From positions 186,001 through 250,000 of the forward strand of contig NZ_BPKZ01000001.1 in the NCBI RefSeq assembly GCF_019656075.1: a DNA stretch of 64,000 bases, written 5' to 3'. Below the pieces are notes generated by a model that was not told the origin of the DNA, made no database searches, and worked only from the letters and a program-made list of their open reading frames with translations. Each line of letters opens with the position of its first letter. Position 1 is the stretch's first letter. Positions 44,747 to 55,638 of the stretch are shown one piece after another. Position numbers and translations under genes: made by a program. Source of the DNA: Leuconostoc palmae (GTDB taxonomy: Bacteria > Bacillota > Bacilli > Lactobacillales > Lactobacillaceae).

Positions 44747-46417
44747 ATGGCAGAAAAAAACATTGTCATTGTTGGCGCTGGGTTTGGTGGTGTATTCGCA
44801 GCAAAAACATTGTCAAAGAAGTTAAAATCACATAAAGAATATAATATTATTTTAATCGATAAACATTCTTACTTCACATACATGACAGAATTGCACGAAG
44901 TGGCTTCAGAACGTGTTTTACCTAAGCATGTTCAAGAAGATTTAGAGCATCTCTTTTACCAAAATAAAAATGTTAAACTATTGACTGCTGAAGTAAACGG
45001 TATTGATAAATCAGCTAAAATTGTCAAAACAACACATGGCGATATTAGTTATGAAAAACTACTTTTAGCCGTTGGTGGTCAATCCAATGATTTTGGTACT
45101 CCAGGTGTTAAAGAGCATGGTTTTGAACTATGGTCAATGGAAGAATCATTAAAAATACGTGCACATATTGAAAACATTATCGGACAAGGTGCCGGAGAGT
45201 TAGATCCAATAAAGCGTGAACAACTCCTAACAGTTGCAGTAGTTGGTTCTGGATTCACCGGTGCTGAGTTAATGGGTGAATTTATTGAACAACGTAAAAT
45301 TCTTGCAAGAGATTACAAACTAGATGAAAAGGAAATCAAGCTCGTATTGCTGGAAGCCTCTCCTTCAATTCTTAATATGTTAAAGGATCGTAATCTTGCT
45401 AATAAAGCGTTTAAATACATGACAGACAACGGTGTTGACATCCGTCTTAATTCTCGCGTTACAGGTGTCACAGAAGATGGTGTTGTATTTTCTGATGATA
45501 CAACCTTACCAACAAAGTCATTAATTTGGACAGCCGGTGTTAAAGCAAAGTCATTTATTTCTGATTGGGGATTTAAATATGGACGCGGTGGTCGTATCGA
45601 AGCTGATGATTACATGCGTGCTACATTAGACGATGAAACACCAGCTGCTGATATTTATGTTGCTGGTGACACATTGTCATACGTCGATGAAAAAACTGGT
45701 CCAGTTCCTCAAACAGTTGAAGGTGCTGAAAGTGCTGCTAGAACTGCTTCTAACAACATTTTAGCTGATTTGGGGTTTGGAAAAGCAAAGACTTTTTCAG
45801 AATTAGTCAGTTATCATGGTTTTGCGGTTTCTATCGGTTCTCAGTACACAGTTGCTAGTCTATTAGGCTTAAACTTCTCTGGTTTCTTTGCAAGCCTTGC
45901 AAAACATGGTATTAATTTATTTTTCTATTCTCAAATACGATCAATGTACTCTATTTTCCATTACATGCTTGACGAATTTTTCCGAACAGAAAATGGCCGT
46001 AACCCATTCAAAGGGTCTATTTCTAGATTAGGTAACGTTTTGTGGTCAACACCATTACGTATTTTCTTAGGACTTTTCTGGATACTAGCTGCTCTAGGTA
46101 ATCTTGGTAGTTTGAATGACTTGTTCTGGCAAAATAGTGTATTGAGTTTTGTTGAAATTGCTACTGGTGCTGGTATATTAGTTGGCTTAATGACTTGGCC
46201 ATTAGCACTTGTTTCAATTGTGCTAACTATTGCTGCTTGGGCAACTAATGGATACGATATAACACATTTGTTCTTAATCCTTTCAAGCCTTGCTATCATG
46301 AATGGATCTGGTCGTGGATTTGGATTGGACTTTTATGTTGTGCCACTACTACAAAAGATTTTTGGTGGTCTTTGGTACGGTAAATCTAAATCTGTCTATG
46401 ACGACTTACAAAAATAA
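44747..46417 (+). CDS. Type II NADH dehydrogenase with C-terminal membrane domain
   Basis: 556 residues. FAD-binding IVIVGAGFGGVFAAKTL, NAD-binding VAVVGSGFTGAELMGEF and AGDTLSYVDE identify NDH-2, which passes electrons from NADH to quinone. Normal NDH-2 ends near residue 400-430. The extra C-terminal stretch (about 430-540) has four hydrophobic segments reminiscent of DoxX proteins. Followed by a polyprenyl synthase gene, suggesting a menaquinone-linked role. Confidence 0.85.
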   Translation: MAEKNIVIVGAGFGGVFAAKTLSKKLKSHKEYNIILIDKHSYFTYMTELHEVASERVLPKHVQEDLEHLFYQNKNVKLLTAEVNGIDKSAKIVKTTHGDISYEKLLLAVGGQSNDFGTPGVKEHGFELWSMEESLKIRAHIENIIGQGAGELDPIKREQLLTVAVVGSGFTGAELMGEFIEQRKILARDYKLDEKEIKLVLLEASPSILNMLKDRNLANKAFKYMTDNGVDIRLNSRVTGVTEDGVVFSDDTTLPTKSLIWTAGVKAKSFISDWGFKYGRGGRIEADDYMRATLDDETPAADIYVAGDTLSYVDEKTGPVPQTVEGAESAARTASNNILADLGFGKAKTFSELVSYHGFAVSIGSQYTVASLLGLNFSGFFASLAKHGINLFFYSQIRSMYSIFHYMLDEFFRTENGRNPFKGSISRLGNVLWSTPLRIFLGLFWILAALGNLGSLNDLFWQNSVLSFVEIATGAGILVGLMTWPLALVSIVLTIAAWATNGYDITHLFLILSSLAIMNGSGRGFGLDFYVVPLLQKIFGGLWYGKSKSVYDDLQK

Positions 46418-46513
46418 TTTTTTAAAAAGTGCGATGATTCTTTTCTCGCACTTTGTACATAATACCTGTATACTGGTTAATAGTATACTTGAGAGAAATA
46501 GAGAAAATTTAAC

Positions 46514-47515
46514 ATGGCAACGCCTACTTTACCTAAAATTTGGAATGACTTCCCAGAACTATCTGCTCCTTTACAGTCTGTTCTAGCAGATATATCTTCT
46601 AGCTGGCATATTGGTTTTGATGAAATTGATAGCGCTATACGCTCACAATTAAATGCCGGCAAACTAATCCGACCATCCTTAACTCTGATGTTTTCAAATC
46701 TTACAAAAAATCCTTATAGTGAGGAAGCTGTTGCTTTAGGCGCCAGTGTTGAGTTACTACATCTTGCAACATTAATTCATGATGATATTATTGATCAATC
46801 AAAATTACGTCGTGGACATGAGAGTATTCAAAGTCAGTTTGGCGCTGATACTGCCGTATATGCTGGTGACTATCTGCTGACAGGTATGTTTTCTTTACTA
46901 CAAAAAGCAAATAAAAAAGATGCTAGCGGATTAGCCCTAAAAGCATTACAAGAAATACTTTTCGGTGAACTCACTCAAAAACATAATAGATACGATTTAA
47001 ATTCTAACTTCTCGTCTTATTTGCAGCAAATTAAAGGTAAAACTGCAGCATTATTCCGACTAAGTGTTACTTTCGGTATTGTGAGTGGCAGTGACGACTA
47101 CGATAATGAGCTCTTAGAAACAGTTGCAAAATTAGGTGAAAATATTGGAATTACTTTTCAGTTATTAGATGATTATTTAGATTTTGAATCAACTGAAGAA
47201 AATATTTCTTTGGGTAAACCCATTGGTCAAGATGTTCGTAATGGTATCTATACAGCCCCCATACTATTTGCCTTAGAAGATAGTCTTATTACAAATAAAA
47301 TAAGACCGTTACTACTGAAGCGAGATTTAATTACCAATGAGGAGTTGCTAATTTTACACGAACTTATCAATAATAGTAGCGCAATGCAGAAAATGTCTGA
47401 TTTGTTAAGTGACTATTCTCAACAATTAAACGACATGATTCAAAAACTACCTAGTAACATATTACGTACACAATTAGAAACATTGAGCCAATTGTTACTT
47501 AACAGAACCTACTAA
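46514..47515 (+). CDS. Polyprenyl diphosphate synthase (trans type)
   Basis: 333 residues. First Asp-rich motif LIHDDIIDQSKLRRG and second QLLDDYLDF bind Mg-diphosphate; GKLIRPSL is conserved. Makes a C30-C45 prenyl chain, probably the menaquinone tail given the neighbouring NADH dehydrogenase. Product length not predictable by eye. SD weak. The stop codon lies within a perfect palindrome. Confidence 0.85.
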   Translation: MATPTLPKIWNDFPELSAPLQSVLADISSSWHIGFDEIDSAIRSQLNAGKLIRPSLTLMFSNLTKNPYSEEAVALGASVELLHLATLIHDDIIDQSKLRRGHESIQSQFGADTAVYAGDYLLTGMFSLLQKANKKDASGLALKALQEILFGELTQKHNRYDLNSNFSSYLQQIKGKTAALFRLSVTFGIVSGSDDYDNELLETVAKLGENIGITFQLLDDYLDFESTEENISLGKPIGQDVRNGIYTAPILFALEDSLITNKIRPLLLKRDLITNEELLILHELINNSSAMQKMSDLLSDYSQQLNDMIQKLPSNILRTQLETLSQLLLNRTY

Positions 47516-47569
47516 TACAAAATAAAAAGCTTGGAGCAATTTGCTCCAAGCTTTTTATTTTGTATTAGT
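47511..47569. terminator. 59-bp perfect palindrome, bidirectional terminator
   Basis: Arms of 29 bases (47511-47539 and 47541-47569) match without error around one central base; core AAAAAGCTTGGAGCAA. It begins inside the last two codons of the prenyl synthase gene and lies 18 bp beyond the rplQ stop, serving both convergent units. Confidence 0.95.
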
Positions 47570-47587
47570 TTAACTCGTAAAGTAATA

Positions 47588-47971
47588 TTAATCAACAAGT
47601 TCCAAGATGACCAATTGAGCGGCATCGCCACGACGTTGGACAGTCTTGAGAATTCTTGTGTAACCACCATTACGTTCTGCAAAGCGAGGTGCAACGTCAT
47701 CAAACAACTTTTGCAAAGCTGATTGTACTTTCACGTTGTCGCCGTCTTCAATAACGTCAGCAACTTCATTGCGAACGAATGCAGCAGCTTGACGACGAGC
47801 CGCCAAGTCACCACGCTTACCTAATGTAATCATTTTGTCAGTAGTTTTACGGACTTCTTTAGCACGTGCTTCTGTTGTTGTAATACGACCATTAATCAAA
47901 AGATCTGTAGTCAAATCACGCAACATAGCTTTACGTTGTGAAGATGTACGACCCAACTTACGATATGGCAT
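47588..47971 (-). CDS. rplQ: Ribosomal protein L17
   Basis: 127 residues. [20 protein letters not shown] at the N terminus and GGYTRILKT near the C terminus. Last gene of the alpha operon, 37 bp after rpoA. Confidence 0.98.
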   Translation of the reverse strand: MPYRKLGRTSSQRKAMLRDLTTDLLINGRITTTEARAKEVRKTTDKMITLGKRGDLAARRQAAAFVRNEVADVIEDGDNVKVQSALQKLFDDVAPRFAERNGGYTRILKTVQRRGDAAQLVILELVD

Positions 47972-48008
47972 TGGTGAATCCTCCTTTTTTGTAGTATAAA
48001 GACATATG

Positions 48009-48953
48009 TTAATCTTCCTTGCGGAATCCTAAGCCCATTTCAATGAGTTTTTCTTGGATTTCGTCAAGTGATTTCCGACCGAGATTACGCACTTTCATCA
48101 TGTCAGCTTCAGTGCGATCCGTCAACTCTACAATAGTGTTGATACCGGCCCTTTTGAGACAATTATAAGAGCGAACTGATAGATCTAAATCTTCAATTGG
48201 CGCAGAATCTGATGCGTTAGCTGTAACTGGTTCTGCTTCAACCATAACACTAGCTTCTGCTGCTACTGGAGATATATCCATGAACAAGTTTAAATGTTCA
48301 GCCAATATTTTTGAGCCTAAACTCAAAGCATCACTTGGCTTAATTGAACCATTTGTCCAAATATCAAATGTAAGCTTATCATAGTCATCACGTGAACCAA
48401 CACGAGTATTTTCTACATGATAATTTACACGTTCGATAGGCGTATAAATTGAATCAACTGCCAAAACACCAATTGGCATTTCTTCGCGCAATTGCTTATT
48501 CTCATCAGCAGATGAATAACCACGACCTTTAACTGCTGTAACAGTCATATGTAATGATTTACCTGCTGCTACAGTAGCAATATGCAAATCTGGATTCAAA
48601 ACTTCTACATCTGCCCCTGCTTGCAAATCTGCAGCAGTTACATCTGCAGGACCTTGAACATCAATTTCAAGGCTACGTTCATCATCAGAATCAATTGCCA
48701 ACACAACTTTCTTAAGATTTAAGATAATTTGTGTGACATCTTCAACAACGCCATCCACTGTTGAAAACTCGTGGACAACACCGTCAATTTGAACCGTGTT
48801 AACGGCTGCACCTGGTAACGAAGATAATAATATACGACGCAAAGAGTTGCCTAACGTTGTACCATACCCACGCTCAAGAGGTTCTACAACAAACTTGCCA
48901 TAGTGTGCATCCTCTTCGATGTTATGAATATTTGGCTTTTCAAATTCAATCAT
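48009..48953 (-). CDS. rpoA: RNA polymerase subunit alpha
   Basis: 314 residues. NTD with [20 protein letters not shown]; a linker with Glu/Ala-rich residues (about 232-246); CTD with [15 protein letters not shown] and [10 protein letters not shown], the UP-element and activator surface. Confidence 0.98.
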   Translation of the reverse strand: MIEFEKPNIHNIEEDAHYGKFVVEPLERGYGTTLGNSLRRILLSSLPGAAVNTVQIDGVVHEFSTVDGVVEDVTQIILNLKKVVLAIDSDDERSLEIDVQGPADVTAADLQAGADVEVLNPDLHIATVAAGKSLHMTVTAVKGRGYSSADENKQLREEMPIGVLAVDSIYTPIERVNYHVENTRVGSRDDYDKLTFDIWTNGSIKPSDALSLGSKILAEHLNLFMDISPVAAEASVMVEAEPVTANASDSAPIEDLDLSVRSYNCLKRAGINTIVELTDRTEADMMKVRNLGRKSLDEIQEKLIEMGLGFRKED

Positions 48954-48999
48954 CTGTAATTCTTACCCCTTCTTTCAAAGCAAGAGCAATGAAAATCAA

Positions 49000-49386
49000 T
49001 TAAACACGACGACGCTTTGGTGGGCGTGATCCGTTGTGGGGAACTGGTGTAACATCTTTGATTGATGTTACTTCCAAGCCGGCTGCTGCCAAAGCACGGA
49101 TTGCTGATTCACGACCAGAACCTGGTCCCTTAACAGTAACCGAAACAGTGCGCATGTTCATTTCCATGGCACCTTTTGCTGCTGCTTCTGCTGCCATTTG
49201 AGCAGCGAATGGTGTTGACTTACGGCTTCCTTTGAAGCCAAGTGCACCAGCAGATGACCAAGCAACTGCATTACCTTGAACATCTGTAATCATAACAATA
49301 GTGTTGTTGAATGTTGAATGGATGTGTGCTACACCTGATTCAATATTCTTTTTCACACGACGCTTACGCGTTGTACGACCTGCCAT
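49000..49386 (-). CDS. rpsK: Ribosomal protein S11
   Basis: 128 residues; [29 protein letters not shown] and the C-terminal [13 protein letters not shown]. The 133-bp spacer to rpsM holds a GGTTAA/TTAACC hairpin (49428-49445). Confidence 0.98.
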   Translation of the reverse strand: MAGRTTRKRRVKKNIESGVAHIHSTFNNTIVMITDVQGNAVAWSSAGALGFKGSRKSTPFAAQMAAEAAAKGAMEMNMRTVSVTVKGPGSGRESAIRALAAAGLEVTSIKDVTPVPHNGSRPPKRRRV

Positions 49387-49519
49387 ATTGTTTGCCTCCT
49401 TTTCAATACATTTCTTATAATTTCTCGGGTTAAAATTAATTAACCAACATTACACAACTAAGGTTGCGATAATCATTTGCCGTATCGATGAGGATACAAC
49501 AGAAAAAGAAAAAACTATT

Positions 49520-49891
49520 TTACTTTTTCTTACCAGCAATTGCTTTAGCTGGGCCTTTACGTGTACGGGCGTTGTTTTTCGTGTTTTGTCCACGAACTGG
49601 CAATCCCTTACGATGACGAATGCCTCGGTATGAAGCGATTTCTTGCAAAGATTTGATGTCAAGAGACACCTTACGACGCAAGTCTCCTTCAAGTTGCAAG
49701 TTTAACTTGTCAACAGTTGCACGAATGGCATCTTCTTGATCTGCTGAAAGATCACGAACGCGGACGTCTTCTGAAACGCCTGCTTCAGCCAAAATATGTT
49801 GTGCAGTAGTATTACCGATTCCGTAAATGTATGTTAAGCCAATGACAATACGCTTGTCACGTGGCAAATCAATACCTGCTATACGAGCCAT
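49520..49891 (-). CDS. rpsM: Ribosomal protein S13
   Basis: 123 residues, [20 protein letters not shown], and C-terminal [14 protein letters not shown] plus a basic tail that reaches the P site. Confidence 0.98.
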   Translation of the reverse strand: MARIAGIDLPRDKRIVIGLTYIYGIGNTTAQHILAEAGVSEDVRVRDLSADQEDAIRATVDKLNLQLEGDLRRKVSLDIKSLQEIASYRGIRHRKGLPVRGQNTKNNARTRKGPAKAIAGKKK

Positions 49892-49973
49892 AACAATTTA
49901 CCTCCTATTTAATATTTTGAAAATGACAATTATGTCGATTTACAATCATTTAATAAAATTGTGCTGTTAGAAA

Positions 49974-50093
49974 TTACTTTCCAGCACGTTGCTTGTGCTT
50001 AGGGTTAGCTGAGCAGATGATCATTGTGCGACCATTACGCTTGATAACACGACAAGCATCACACATCTTTTTAACTGATGGGCGTACTTTCAT
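49974..50093 (-). CDS. rpmJ: Ribosomal protein L36
   Basis: 39 residues, [20 protein letters not shown], with zinc ligands Cys11, Cys14, Cys27 and a His near 33, so the zinc form is retained. Placed between infA and rpsM as usual. Confidence 0.97.
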   Translation of the reverse strand: MKVRPSVKKMCDACRVIKRNGRTMIICSANPKHKQRAGK

Positions 50094-50138
50094 AATCTAT
50101 TCCTCCTATTCGGTTAACTGATTATTCCAAATCACTTC

Positions 50139-50354
50139 TTAACGGAAACGATAAGTAATACGACCTTTTGTTAAGTCGTATGGTGACATTTCAACAGTGA
50201 CGCGGTCACCTGGTAATATTCTAATAAAATTTTTTCTTATTTTACCAGAAACGTGCGCCAGGATAACTGCGCCATTTTCGAGTTCTACTTGGAACATCGC
50301 ATTTGGTAGAGTTTCTTTAACTTTACCTTCGATTTCGATGACATCATTGGCCAT
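50139..50354 (-). CDS. infA: Translation initiation factor IF-1
   Basis: 71-residue OB fold: [20 protein letters not shown], then [19 protein letters not shown]. Binds the A site of 30S during initiation. Confidence 0.98.
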   Translation of the reverse strand: MANDVIEIEGKVKETLPNAMFQVELENGAVILAHVSGKIRKNFIRILPGDRVTVEMSPYDLTKGRITYRFR

Positions 50355-50456
50355 GCACTTAACCTCCTGTATTAATAATGTTCAACAATGCTGATAAGTG
50401 CTTAACCTATCAAATTATACCAGATTTACCAGTATCTTTCAACGATGTCTTAATAA

Positions 50457-51020
50457 TTATAAATTATTCAATACATCCTTAACATCATGATACACCTCGG
50501 CAAGTTCACGTCCGCCATCAATCGTGTGAAGCACACCTGCACGCTTGTAATAATCAACAAGAGGCAGATTAGCGGCTTTATTAACTTCTAAACGATTATC
50601 AATAACTTCGGGTGTATCGTCAGCACGTCCACGTCCTAACAAACGTTGACGTAGCAAAGAATCAGAGACCTCAAAATAAAGTGTAGCAGATACTTTATCA
50701 TCTTTTTTTGCTAGATAATTATCTAAAAATTCGGCCTGAGCTTCATTTCTTGGATAACCATCAAGCATAAAACCATTTATTTGCACGTCATCTTGATTCA
50801 AACGATCAGCAACCATTGCGTTTGTGATTTCGTCAGGGACTAAATTACCTGCATCCATGAATTCTCGTGCTTGTTTACCTAATTCTGTATCATGAGATAG
50901 ATTAGCGCGGAATATATCTCCAGTAGAGATATGAACAGTAGGATAGTCCTTCACAATAAATTCTGCCTGTGTGCCTTTTCCAGCACCTGGCAAACCCAAC
51001 AAAATCAAATTTTTAGCCAT
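50457..51020 (-). CDS. adk: Adenylate kinase, short-lid form
   Basis: 187 residues. P-loop [13 protein letters not shown] region ISTGDIFRA, and DGYPRN. The lid after [16 protein letters not shown] is very short and lacks the four cysteines and about 27 residues of the zinc lid common in Gram-positive Adk. Starts within the end of secY (8-bp overlap). Confidence 0.95.
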   Translation of the reverse strand: MAKNLILLGLPGAGKGTQAEFIVKDYPTVHISTGDIFRANLSHDTELGKQAREFMDAGNLVPDEITNAMVADRLNQDDVQINGFMLDGYPRNEAQAEFLDNYLAKKDDKVSATLYFEVSDSLLRQRLLGRGRADDTPEVIDNRLEVNKAANLPLVDYYKRAGVLHTIDGGRELAEVYHDVKDVLNNL

Positions 51021-52347
51021 TAGTTGCCTCCCGATTTGCTAACTGTTTTTTTGTAATAAATCCAACATAGTTTCTTTTTTGCATTAAACCATCAATTTGT
51101 CGTATTAAATCTAAAGCAACACCAATCGCAATGAGTAAGCTTGTCCCACCCAATCCAATTTTTTCGTTTAAACTCCAACCATCAGATGCAATTAATGGTA
51201 CAAGAGCAACAAATCCTAAAAATAAGGACCCTACAAAGCTTAAGTTTATTAGTAACTTTGACACAAATGCTTTTGTTTCGTCTCCAGGACGTACACCAAC
51301 AATATATGCGCCTTGCTTTTGCAGGTTTTCGGCTAATTTTTCAGGATTAACTTGTACGAAAGCATAGAAATAAGTAAATATAATGATTAAAACGGTATAT
51401 AATATTGCACCAGGAAGTGTTGTCATACTAAATATCTGTTGCATCACTTGATACCAATGCGCAGAAGCATATTTATCTTGGAATGCTAGCATGATAGTTT
51501 GTGGTGTACTAATAAATGATGAGGCAAAAATTACTGGAATCACACCAGAAACATTGACTTTCAAAGGTAAATACGCCTCACTACCATACGATACTGCAGA
51601 ACGTGTATATTGCATTTGTAAACGACGAGTTGCTTCGTAAAACCACGTTGTTATCCCAACAATTAAAATCATTGCAGATAACAATACTACCATAAAAATA
51701 ATACCGTTTATCAAATCATTTTGTCCTGCTTGTAAAACATTTTCTTTAAATATTTCATACAAACCTTCTGGTGCTTGTGCTATAATTCCAGCAAAAATGA
51801 TCATGGAAACTCCGTTCCCCAGACCCTTTTCTGTAATCATTTCACCCAGCCACATTGCAAAAAATGTTCCTATTGTCATTACCGAACCGATAATAACAAA
51901 TGACATGACATTATTTGTCTGACTGACTAGTCCATAAGCAGAAAGCGAGTTAAAACCAGCTGTTATTCCTACAGACTGCACAAAAGCAAGCACGAGCGTT
52001 AACCAACGTGTGGCGTTGTTCAACTTTCGCCGTCCAACTTCCCCTTGCTTACTCCATTCAACAAAGCGAGGCACGATATCTAACTGCAAAAGCTGCACAA
52101 CAATTTGTGCCGTAACGTATGGTGAAACACCCATTGCGAACAATGAATAGTTCATCAAGCCACCACCAGAAAAAATATTCAAAATATTCATTAATCCTGA
52201 GTTAGCCATATTCGCCATTGCTGAAGGATTGACACCCGGAACAGTGATATGTGTTCCAATTCTATAAACAAAAAGAATTAAAAATGTCCATCCTAGCTTT
52301 TTACGAATATCTTTTTCACGTACTGCATTAAATAACGTGCGTAGCAT
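51013..52347 (-). CDS. secY: Preprotein translocase subunit SecY
   Basis: 444 residues with ten predicted membrane helices. [14 protein letters not shown] near the N terminus; the cytoplasmic loop [26 protein letters not shown] carries SecA and ribosome contacts. Shares one base with the rplO stop. Confidence 0.97.
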   Translation of the reverse strand: MLRTLFNAVREKDIRKKLGWTFLILFVYRIGTHITVPGVNPSAMANMANSGLMNILNIFSGGGLMNYSLFAMGVSPYVTAQIVVQLLQLDIVPRFVEWSKQGEVGRRKLNNATRWLTLVLAFVQSVGITAGFNSLSAYGLVSQTNNVMSFVIIGSVMTIGTFFAMWLGEMITEKGLGNGVSMIIFAGIIAQAPEGLYEIFKENVLQAGQNDLINGIIFMVVLLSAMILIVGITTWFYEATRRLQMQYTRSAVSYGSEAYLPLKVNVSGVIPVIFASSFISTPQTIMLAFQDKYASAHWYQVMQQIFSMTTLPGAILYTVLIIIFTYFYAFVQVNPEKLAENLQKQGAYIVGVRPGDETKAFVSKLLINLSFVGSLFLGFVALVPLIASDGWSLNEKIGLGGTSLLIAIGVALDLIRQIDGLMQKRNYVGFITKKQLANREATNG

Positions 52348-52781
52348 TAAAGTACCTCAGTTGTTCCACCGGCTTGTTCAATGGCAGCTTTAGCAGCGCC
52401 AGAAAACTTATGTGCCTTAACAGTCAACTTCTTTTCAAGTTGACCGACAGCCAAAACTTTAATACCTGACTTTTGATTTTTAACAATACCGTTTTCAATC
52501 AAAAGTGCTGGTGTTACTTCTGTGCCATCTGAGAATGTGTTCAACTTTTCCAAGTTAACCACAGCGAATTCCTTACGTGAAATGTTAGTAAATCCACGTT
52601 TTGGAATACGACGGTACAAAGGCATTTGTCCACCTTCAAACCCCAAACGCACTTTGCCACGAGCCTTTTGACCCTTTTGACCACGTCCAGATGTCTTACC
52701 GTTTCCTGATGACGTACCGCGACCTACACGGTTACGCAATTTGCGTGAACCAGCAGCAGGTTGTAATTCATTCAAGTTCAT
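52347..52781 (-). CDS. rplO: Ribosomal protein L15
   Basis: 144 residues: [20 protein letters not shown], Gly-rich [37 protein letters not shown]. Confidence 0.98.
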   Translation of the reverse strand: MNLNELQPAAGSRKLRNRVGRGTSSGNGKTSGRGQKGQKARGKVRLGFEGGQMPLYRRIPKRGFTNISRKEFAVVNLEKLNTFSDGTEVTPALLIENGIVKNQKSGIKVLAVGQLEKKLTVKAHKFSGAAKAAIEQAGGTTEVL

Positions 52782-52810
52782 CTTTCGGTACCTCCTATTT
52801 TAATTGTTTA

Positions 52811-52993
52811 TTACTTTACTTCTTCGACGCTTACTAAGTGTGCAATGTGGAAAATTGCGCCACGAGTAGCTTCGTTATTAGGCTTCACCACTGAGCTAGA
52901 CACGCGACCAAGCCCTAAAGACTTAACAATCGCACGTTGCTTTGGTAAGCGATGAGCCGCACTTTTAATCAAAGTGATTTTCAAATCAGCCAT
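52811..52993 (-). CDS. rpmD: Ribosomal protein L30
   Basis: 60 residues, [31 protein letters not shown]. Lies between rplO and rpsE. Confidence 0.96.
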   Translation of the reverse strand: MADLKITLIKSAAHRLPKQRAIVKSLGLGRVSSSVVKPNNEATRGAIFHIAHLVSVEEVK

Positions 52994-53004
52994 TTTATCG
53001 CTCC

Positions 53005-53511
53005 TTATTCAGCCAAGTGTTCCAAAGAAACACCACGCAAAGCTGCTACTTGTTCCGCATCTTTTAAGCTTGACAAAGCATCAAAAGTTGCACGGACAAC
53101 GTTTACTGGTGTAGCTGAGCCAAGTGACTTTGCAGTCACATCAGCAATACCTGCTAGTTCCATAACAGAACGTGCGGCACCACCAGCTGCAACACCAGAT
53201 CCTTCTTCGGCTGGCTTGATCAAAATCTTACCGCCGCCCCATACGCCAAGGACGTCGTGAGGAATAGTCGTTGCCACTGTAGGAACAGTGATCAACTTAC
53301 GCTTAGCATCTTCGATAGCCTTGCGGATAGCTTCAGGCACTTCTTGTGCCTTTCCTGTACCAAAACCAACATGTCCTTGCTTATCACCAACAACAACCAA
53401 CGCAGCAAAACGCAAACGACGGCCACCTTTGACAACCTTTGTGACACGGTTAATAGCAACAACGTTTTCTTCTAATTCACCAAGTGACTTAGGGTTAACG
53501 AATTCAACCAT
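53005..53511 (-). CDS. rpsE: Ribosomal protein S5
   Basis: 168 residues. N-terminal dsRBD-like region with [20 protein letters not shown] and [20 protein letters not shown]; spectinomycin-site loop appears normal (KVVKGGRR). Confidence 0.98.
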   Translation of the reverse strand: MVEFVNPKSLGELEENVVAINRVTKVVKGGRRLRFAALVVVGDKQGHVGFGTGKAQEVPEAIRKAIEDAKRKLITVPTVATTIPHDVLGVWGGGKILIKPAEEGSGVAAGGAARSVMELAGIADVTAKSLGSATPVNVVRATFDALSSLKDAEQVAALRGVSLEHLAE

Positions 53512-53531
53512 TTTTTATATTCCTCCTTTCC

Positions 53532-53885
53532 CTAGAACTTCAATCCGTTTTCACGGGCTGATTCTGCCAATGCTTGAACACGGCCGTGATATAGGTAACC
53601 ACCACGATCGAAGATAACATCTTCTAATCCTGCAGCCTTACCACGTGTTGCGATCAATTCACCAACTTTAGTAGCTTGTTCTGTTTTTGTACCTGATACT
53701 TCTGCATCATGGCTTGAGGCACTTGCTAGCGTTACACCCGCTACGTCATCAATTAATTGCGCGTAGATGTTTGCATTAGAACGAAAAACGTTCAAACGTG
53801 GGCGAGCAGCAGTACCAGAAATCTTTCCACGAACGCGCTTGTGACGCTTAACGCGGAGCTTGTTTTTATCTGGTTTTGAAATCAT
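53532..53885 (-). CDS. rplR: Ribosomal protein L18
   Basis: 117 residues: [37 protein letters not shown], and C-terminal [20 protein letters not shown]. 5S rRNA-binding protein. Confidence 0.98.
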   Translation of the reverse strand: MISKPDKNKLRVKRHKRVRGKISGTAARPRLNVFRSNANIYAQLIDDVAGVTLASASSHDAEVSGTKTEQATKVGELIATRGKAAGLEDVIFDRGGYLYHGRVQALAESARENGLKF

Positions 53886-53973
53886 AGCTGTGCTTTCCTT
53901 TTCTGATGGCTATAGGCCATTTTAATTTATGTTTAAATATAGGGGTTAAACTAAGTTAAATAAAGTATTAACT

Positions 53974-54510
53974 TTACTTACCAGTCTTACCTTCCTTACG
54001 ACGTACAACTTCGCCTTCATAACGAATACCCTTACCTTTATAAGGTTCTGGTGAGCGAACAGCACGAATTTCAGCGGCGAAATCACCAACTTTTTGTTTA
54101 GAAATCCCTGAAACTTTGATTGTCAATGCATCAGGTACTTCTACTGTCAATTCTTCACGATCTTCGAAATCAACAGGGTGTGAATAACCAACTGATAAAG
54201 TTAACTTAGATCCTGCTTTTGCAGCACGGTATCCGACACCAACTAGCTTCAGTGTTTTAGTGAATCCTGTAGAAACACCTTCAACCATGTTAGCAACGTT
54301 TGCACGAGTTGTACCGTGCAACGCTTTAGTCTTATTATCGTCACTGCTACGTGTAAATGATACTTCTGTTCCTTCAACAGTCATTGAAATTTGTGAAGCA
54401 ATTTCACGAGACAAAGAACCTTTAGGTCCCTTAACAGTAACAATTGCACCTTCCTGAGATACTTCAACATCTGCTGGAAGTGTAATTATTTTATTTCCAA
54501 TACGGCTCAT
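53974..54510 (-). CDS. rplF: Ribosomal protein L6
   Basis: 178 residues with two related domains: [17 protein letters not shown] and the C-terminal [20 protein letters not shown]. Confidence 0.98.
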   Translation of the reverse strand: MSRIGNKIITLPADVEVSQEGAIVTVKGPKGSLSREIASQISMTVEGTEVSFTRSSDDNKTKALHGTTRANVANMVEGVSTGFTKTLKLVGVGYRAAKAGSKLTLSVGYSHPVDFEDREELTVEVPDALTIKVSGISKQKVGDFAAEIRAVRSPEPYKGKGIRYEGEVVRRKEGKTGK

Positions 54511-54534
54511 GGTAAGTCTCCTTTCTTAGATATA

Positions 54535-54933
54535 TTACCAAACGTAAGCGATTACTTCGCCACCAATTTGCTTTGCTCTAGCTTCTTTGTCAGTAATCAC
54601 ACCAACCGAAGTAGAAATAATAGCAACACCCAAACCATTCAACACCTTTGGTAATGAATCAGCTTTGGCATACTTACGCAAACCTGGCTTTGAAATACGC
54701 TTAATTCCTGTAATCACACGATTACGGTCTTCTCCGTACTTAAGAAATACACGGATAACACCTTGCTTGTTATCTTCAATGTATTCTACGTCGCGAATAA
54801 AACCTTCTGATTTCAAGATTTCGGCGATGCTCTTTTTAATTTTTGATGCTGGAATTTCAACAACTTCGCGATTAGCCATATTGGCATTACGAATACGTGT
54901 TAACAAATCAGCAATTGGATCAGTCATAGACAT
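54535..54933 (-). CDS. rpsH: Ribosomal protein S8
   Basis: 132 residues: [52 protein letters not shown]. Two in-frame ATGs (MSM) follow AAGGAGG; the first is taken. rpsN, expected just upstream, is absent. Confidence 0.97.
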   Translation of the reverse strand: MSMTDPIADLLTRIRNANMANREVVEIPASKIKKSIAEILKSEGFIRDVEYIEDNKQGVIRVFLKYGEDRNRVITGIKRISKPGLRKYAKADSLPKVLNGLGVAIISTSVGVITDKEARAKQIGGEVIAYVW

Positions 54934-54976
54934 CTATCGATATCCTCCTTTTATTTTTGAACGGACATAATGAAAT

Positions 54977-55031
54977 GACACGCTCTTAACTATTATAGAC
55001 TATTTATGTCTATAACAGTTAAAAACGTGTC
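54977..55031 (-). ncRNA. 24-bp RNA hairpin at the expected rpsN position
   Basis: In the sense (minus-strand) transcript 55031-55008 pairs with 55000-54977 over 24 consecutive pairs; 21 are Watson-Crick and three are G-U. The loop is AUAAAUA. On the opposite strand the same three positions would be C-A mismatches, so the structure fits RNA of the operon rather than DNA or antisense RNA. A smaller hairpin (ACTCTT/AAGAGT, 55032-55049) adjoins it, and UAAAAACGU/ACGUUUUUA (55020-55028, 55055-55063) offers an alternative pairing. Confidence 0.8.
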
Positions 55032-55071
55032 ACTCTTTTTATTAAGAGTAACAGACGTTTTTATCTGCTAA

Positions 55072-55614
55072 TTACTTAGCAAATGGCATACCCAAGAGTG
55101 TCATTAATTCACGACCCTCTTCATCGTTCTGAGCAGTTGTAACAACAACAATATCTAACCCACGAACGCGATTAACTTGATCAAAGTCAATTTCTGGGAA
55201 AATCAATTGTTCACGAATACCTAAAGTATAATTACCGCGACCATCAAATGCTTTTGATGATACACCACGGAAATCACGGACACGTGGTAATGAGATATTG
55301 ATCAACTTATCTAAGAATTCATACATACGTTCTCCACGCAATGTAACCTTAGTTCCAATTGACATACCTTCACGCAAACGGAAACCAGCGATTGATTTCT
55401 TTGCTTTTGTGATAACTGGTTGTTGTCCAGCAATCAACTTCAATTCTGCAACCGCTTCATCCAAGTTTTTTGAGTTTGAAACTGCATCACCAACACCCAT
55501 ATTAAGAACAATTTTCTCAATTTTTGGTGCTTGCATTGGTGATGTAAAGTTAAACTTTTCGATCAAAGCAGGTTGAACTTCATTAACATATTTTTCTTTT
55601 AATGCGTTAGCCAT
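55072..55614 (-). CDS. rplE: Ribosomal protein L5
   Basis: 180 residues: [45 protein letters not shown]. Followed by a 138-bp spacer where most bacteria have rpsN. Confidence 0.98.
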   Translation of the reverse strand: MANALKEKYVNEVQPALIEKFNFTSPMQAPKIEKIVLNMGVGDAVSNSKNLDEAVAELKLIAGQQPVITKAKKSIAGFRLREGMSIGTKVTLRGERMYEFLDKLINISLPRVRDFRGVSSKAFDGRGNYTLGIREQLIFPEIDFDQVNRVRGLDIVVVTTAQNDEEGRELMTLLGMPFAK

Positions 55615-55638
55615 GAAAATGATTTCACCTTTCGATAA

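Noticed and set aside
53405-53470. Possible spectinomycin-resistance change in S5
   Set aside because: The KVVKGGRR loop is unchanged from the usual sequence.
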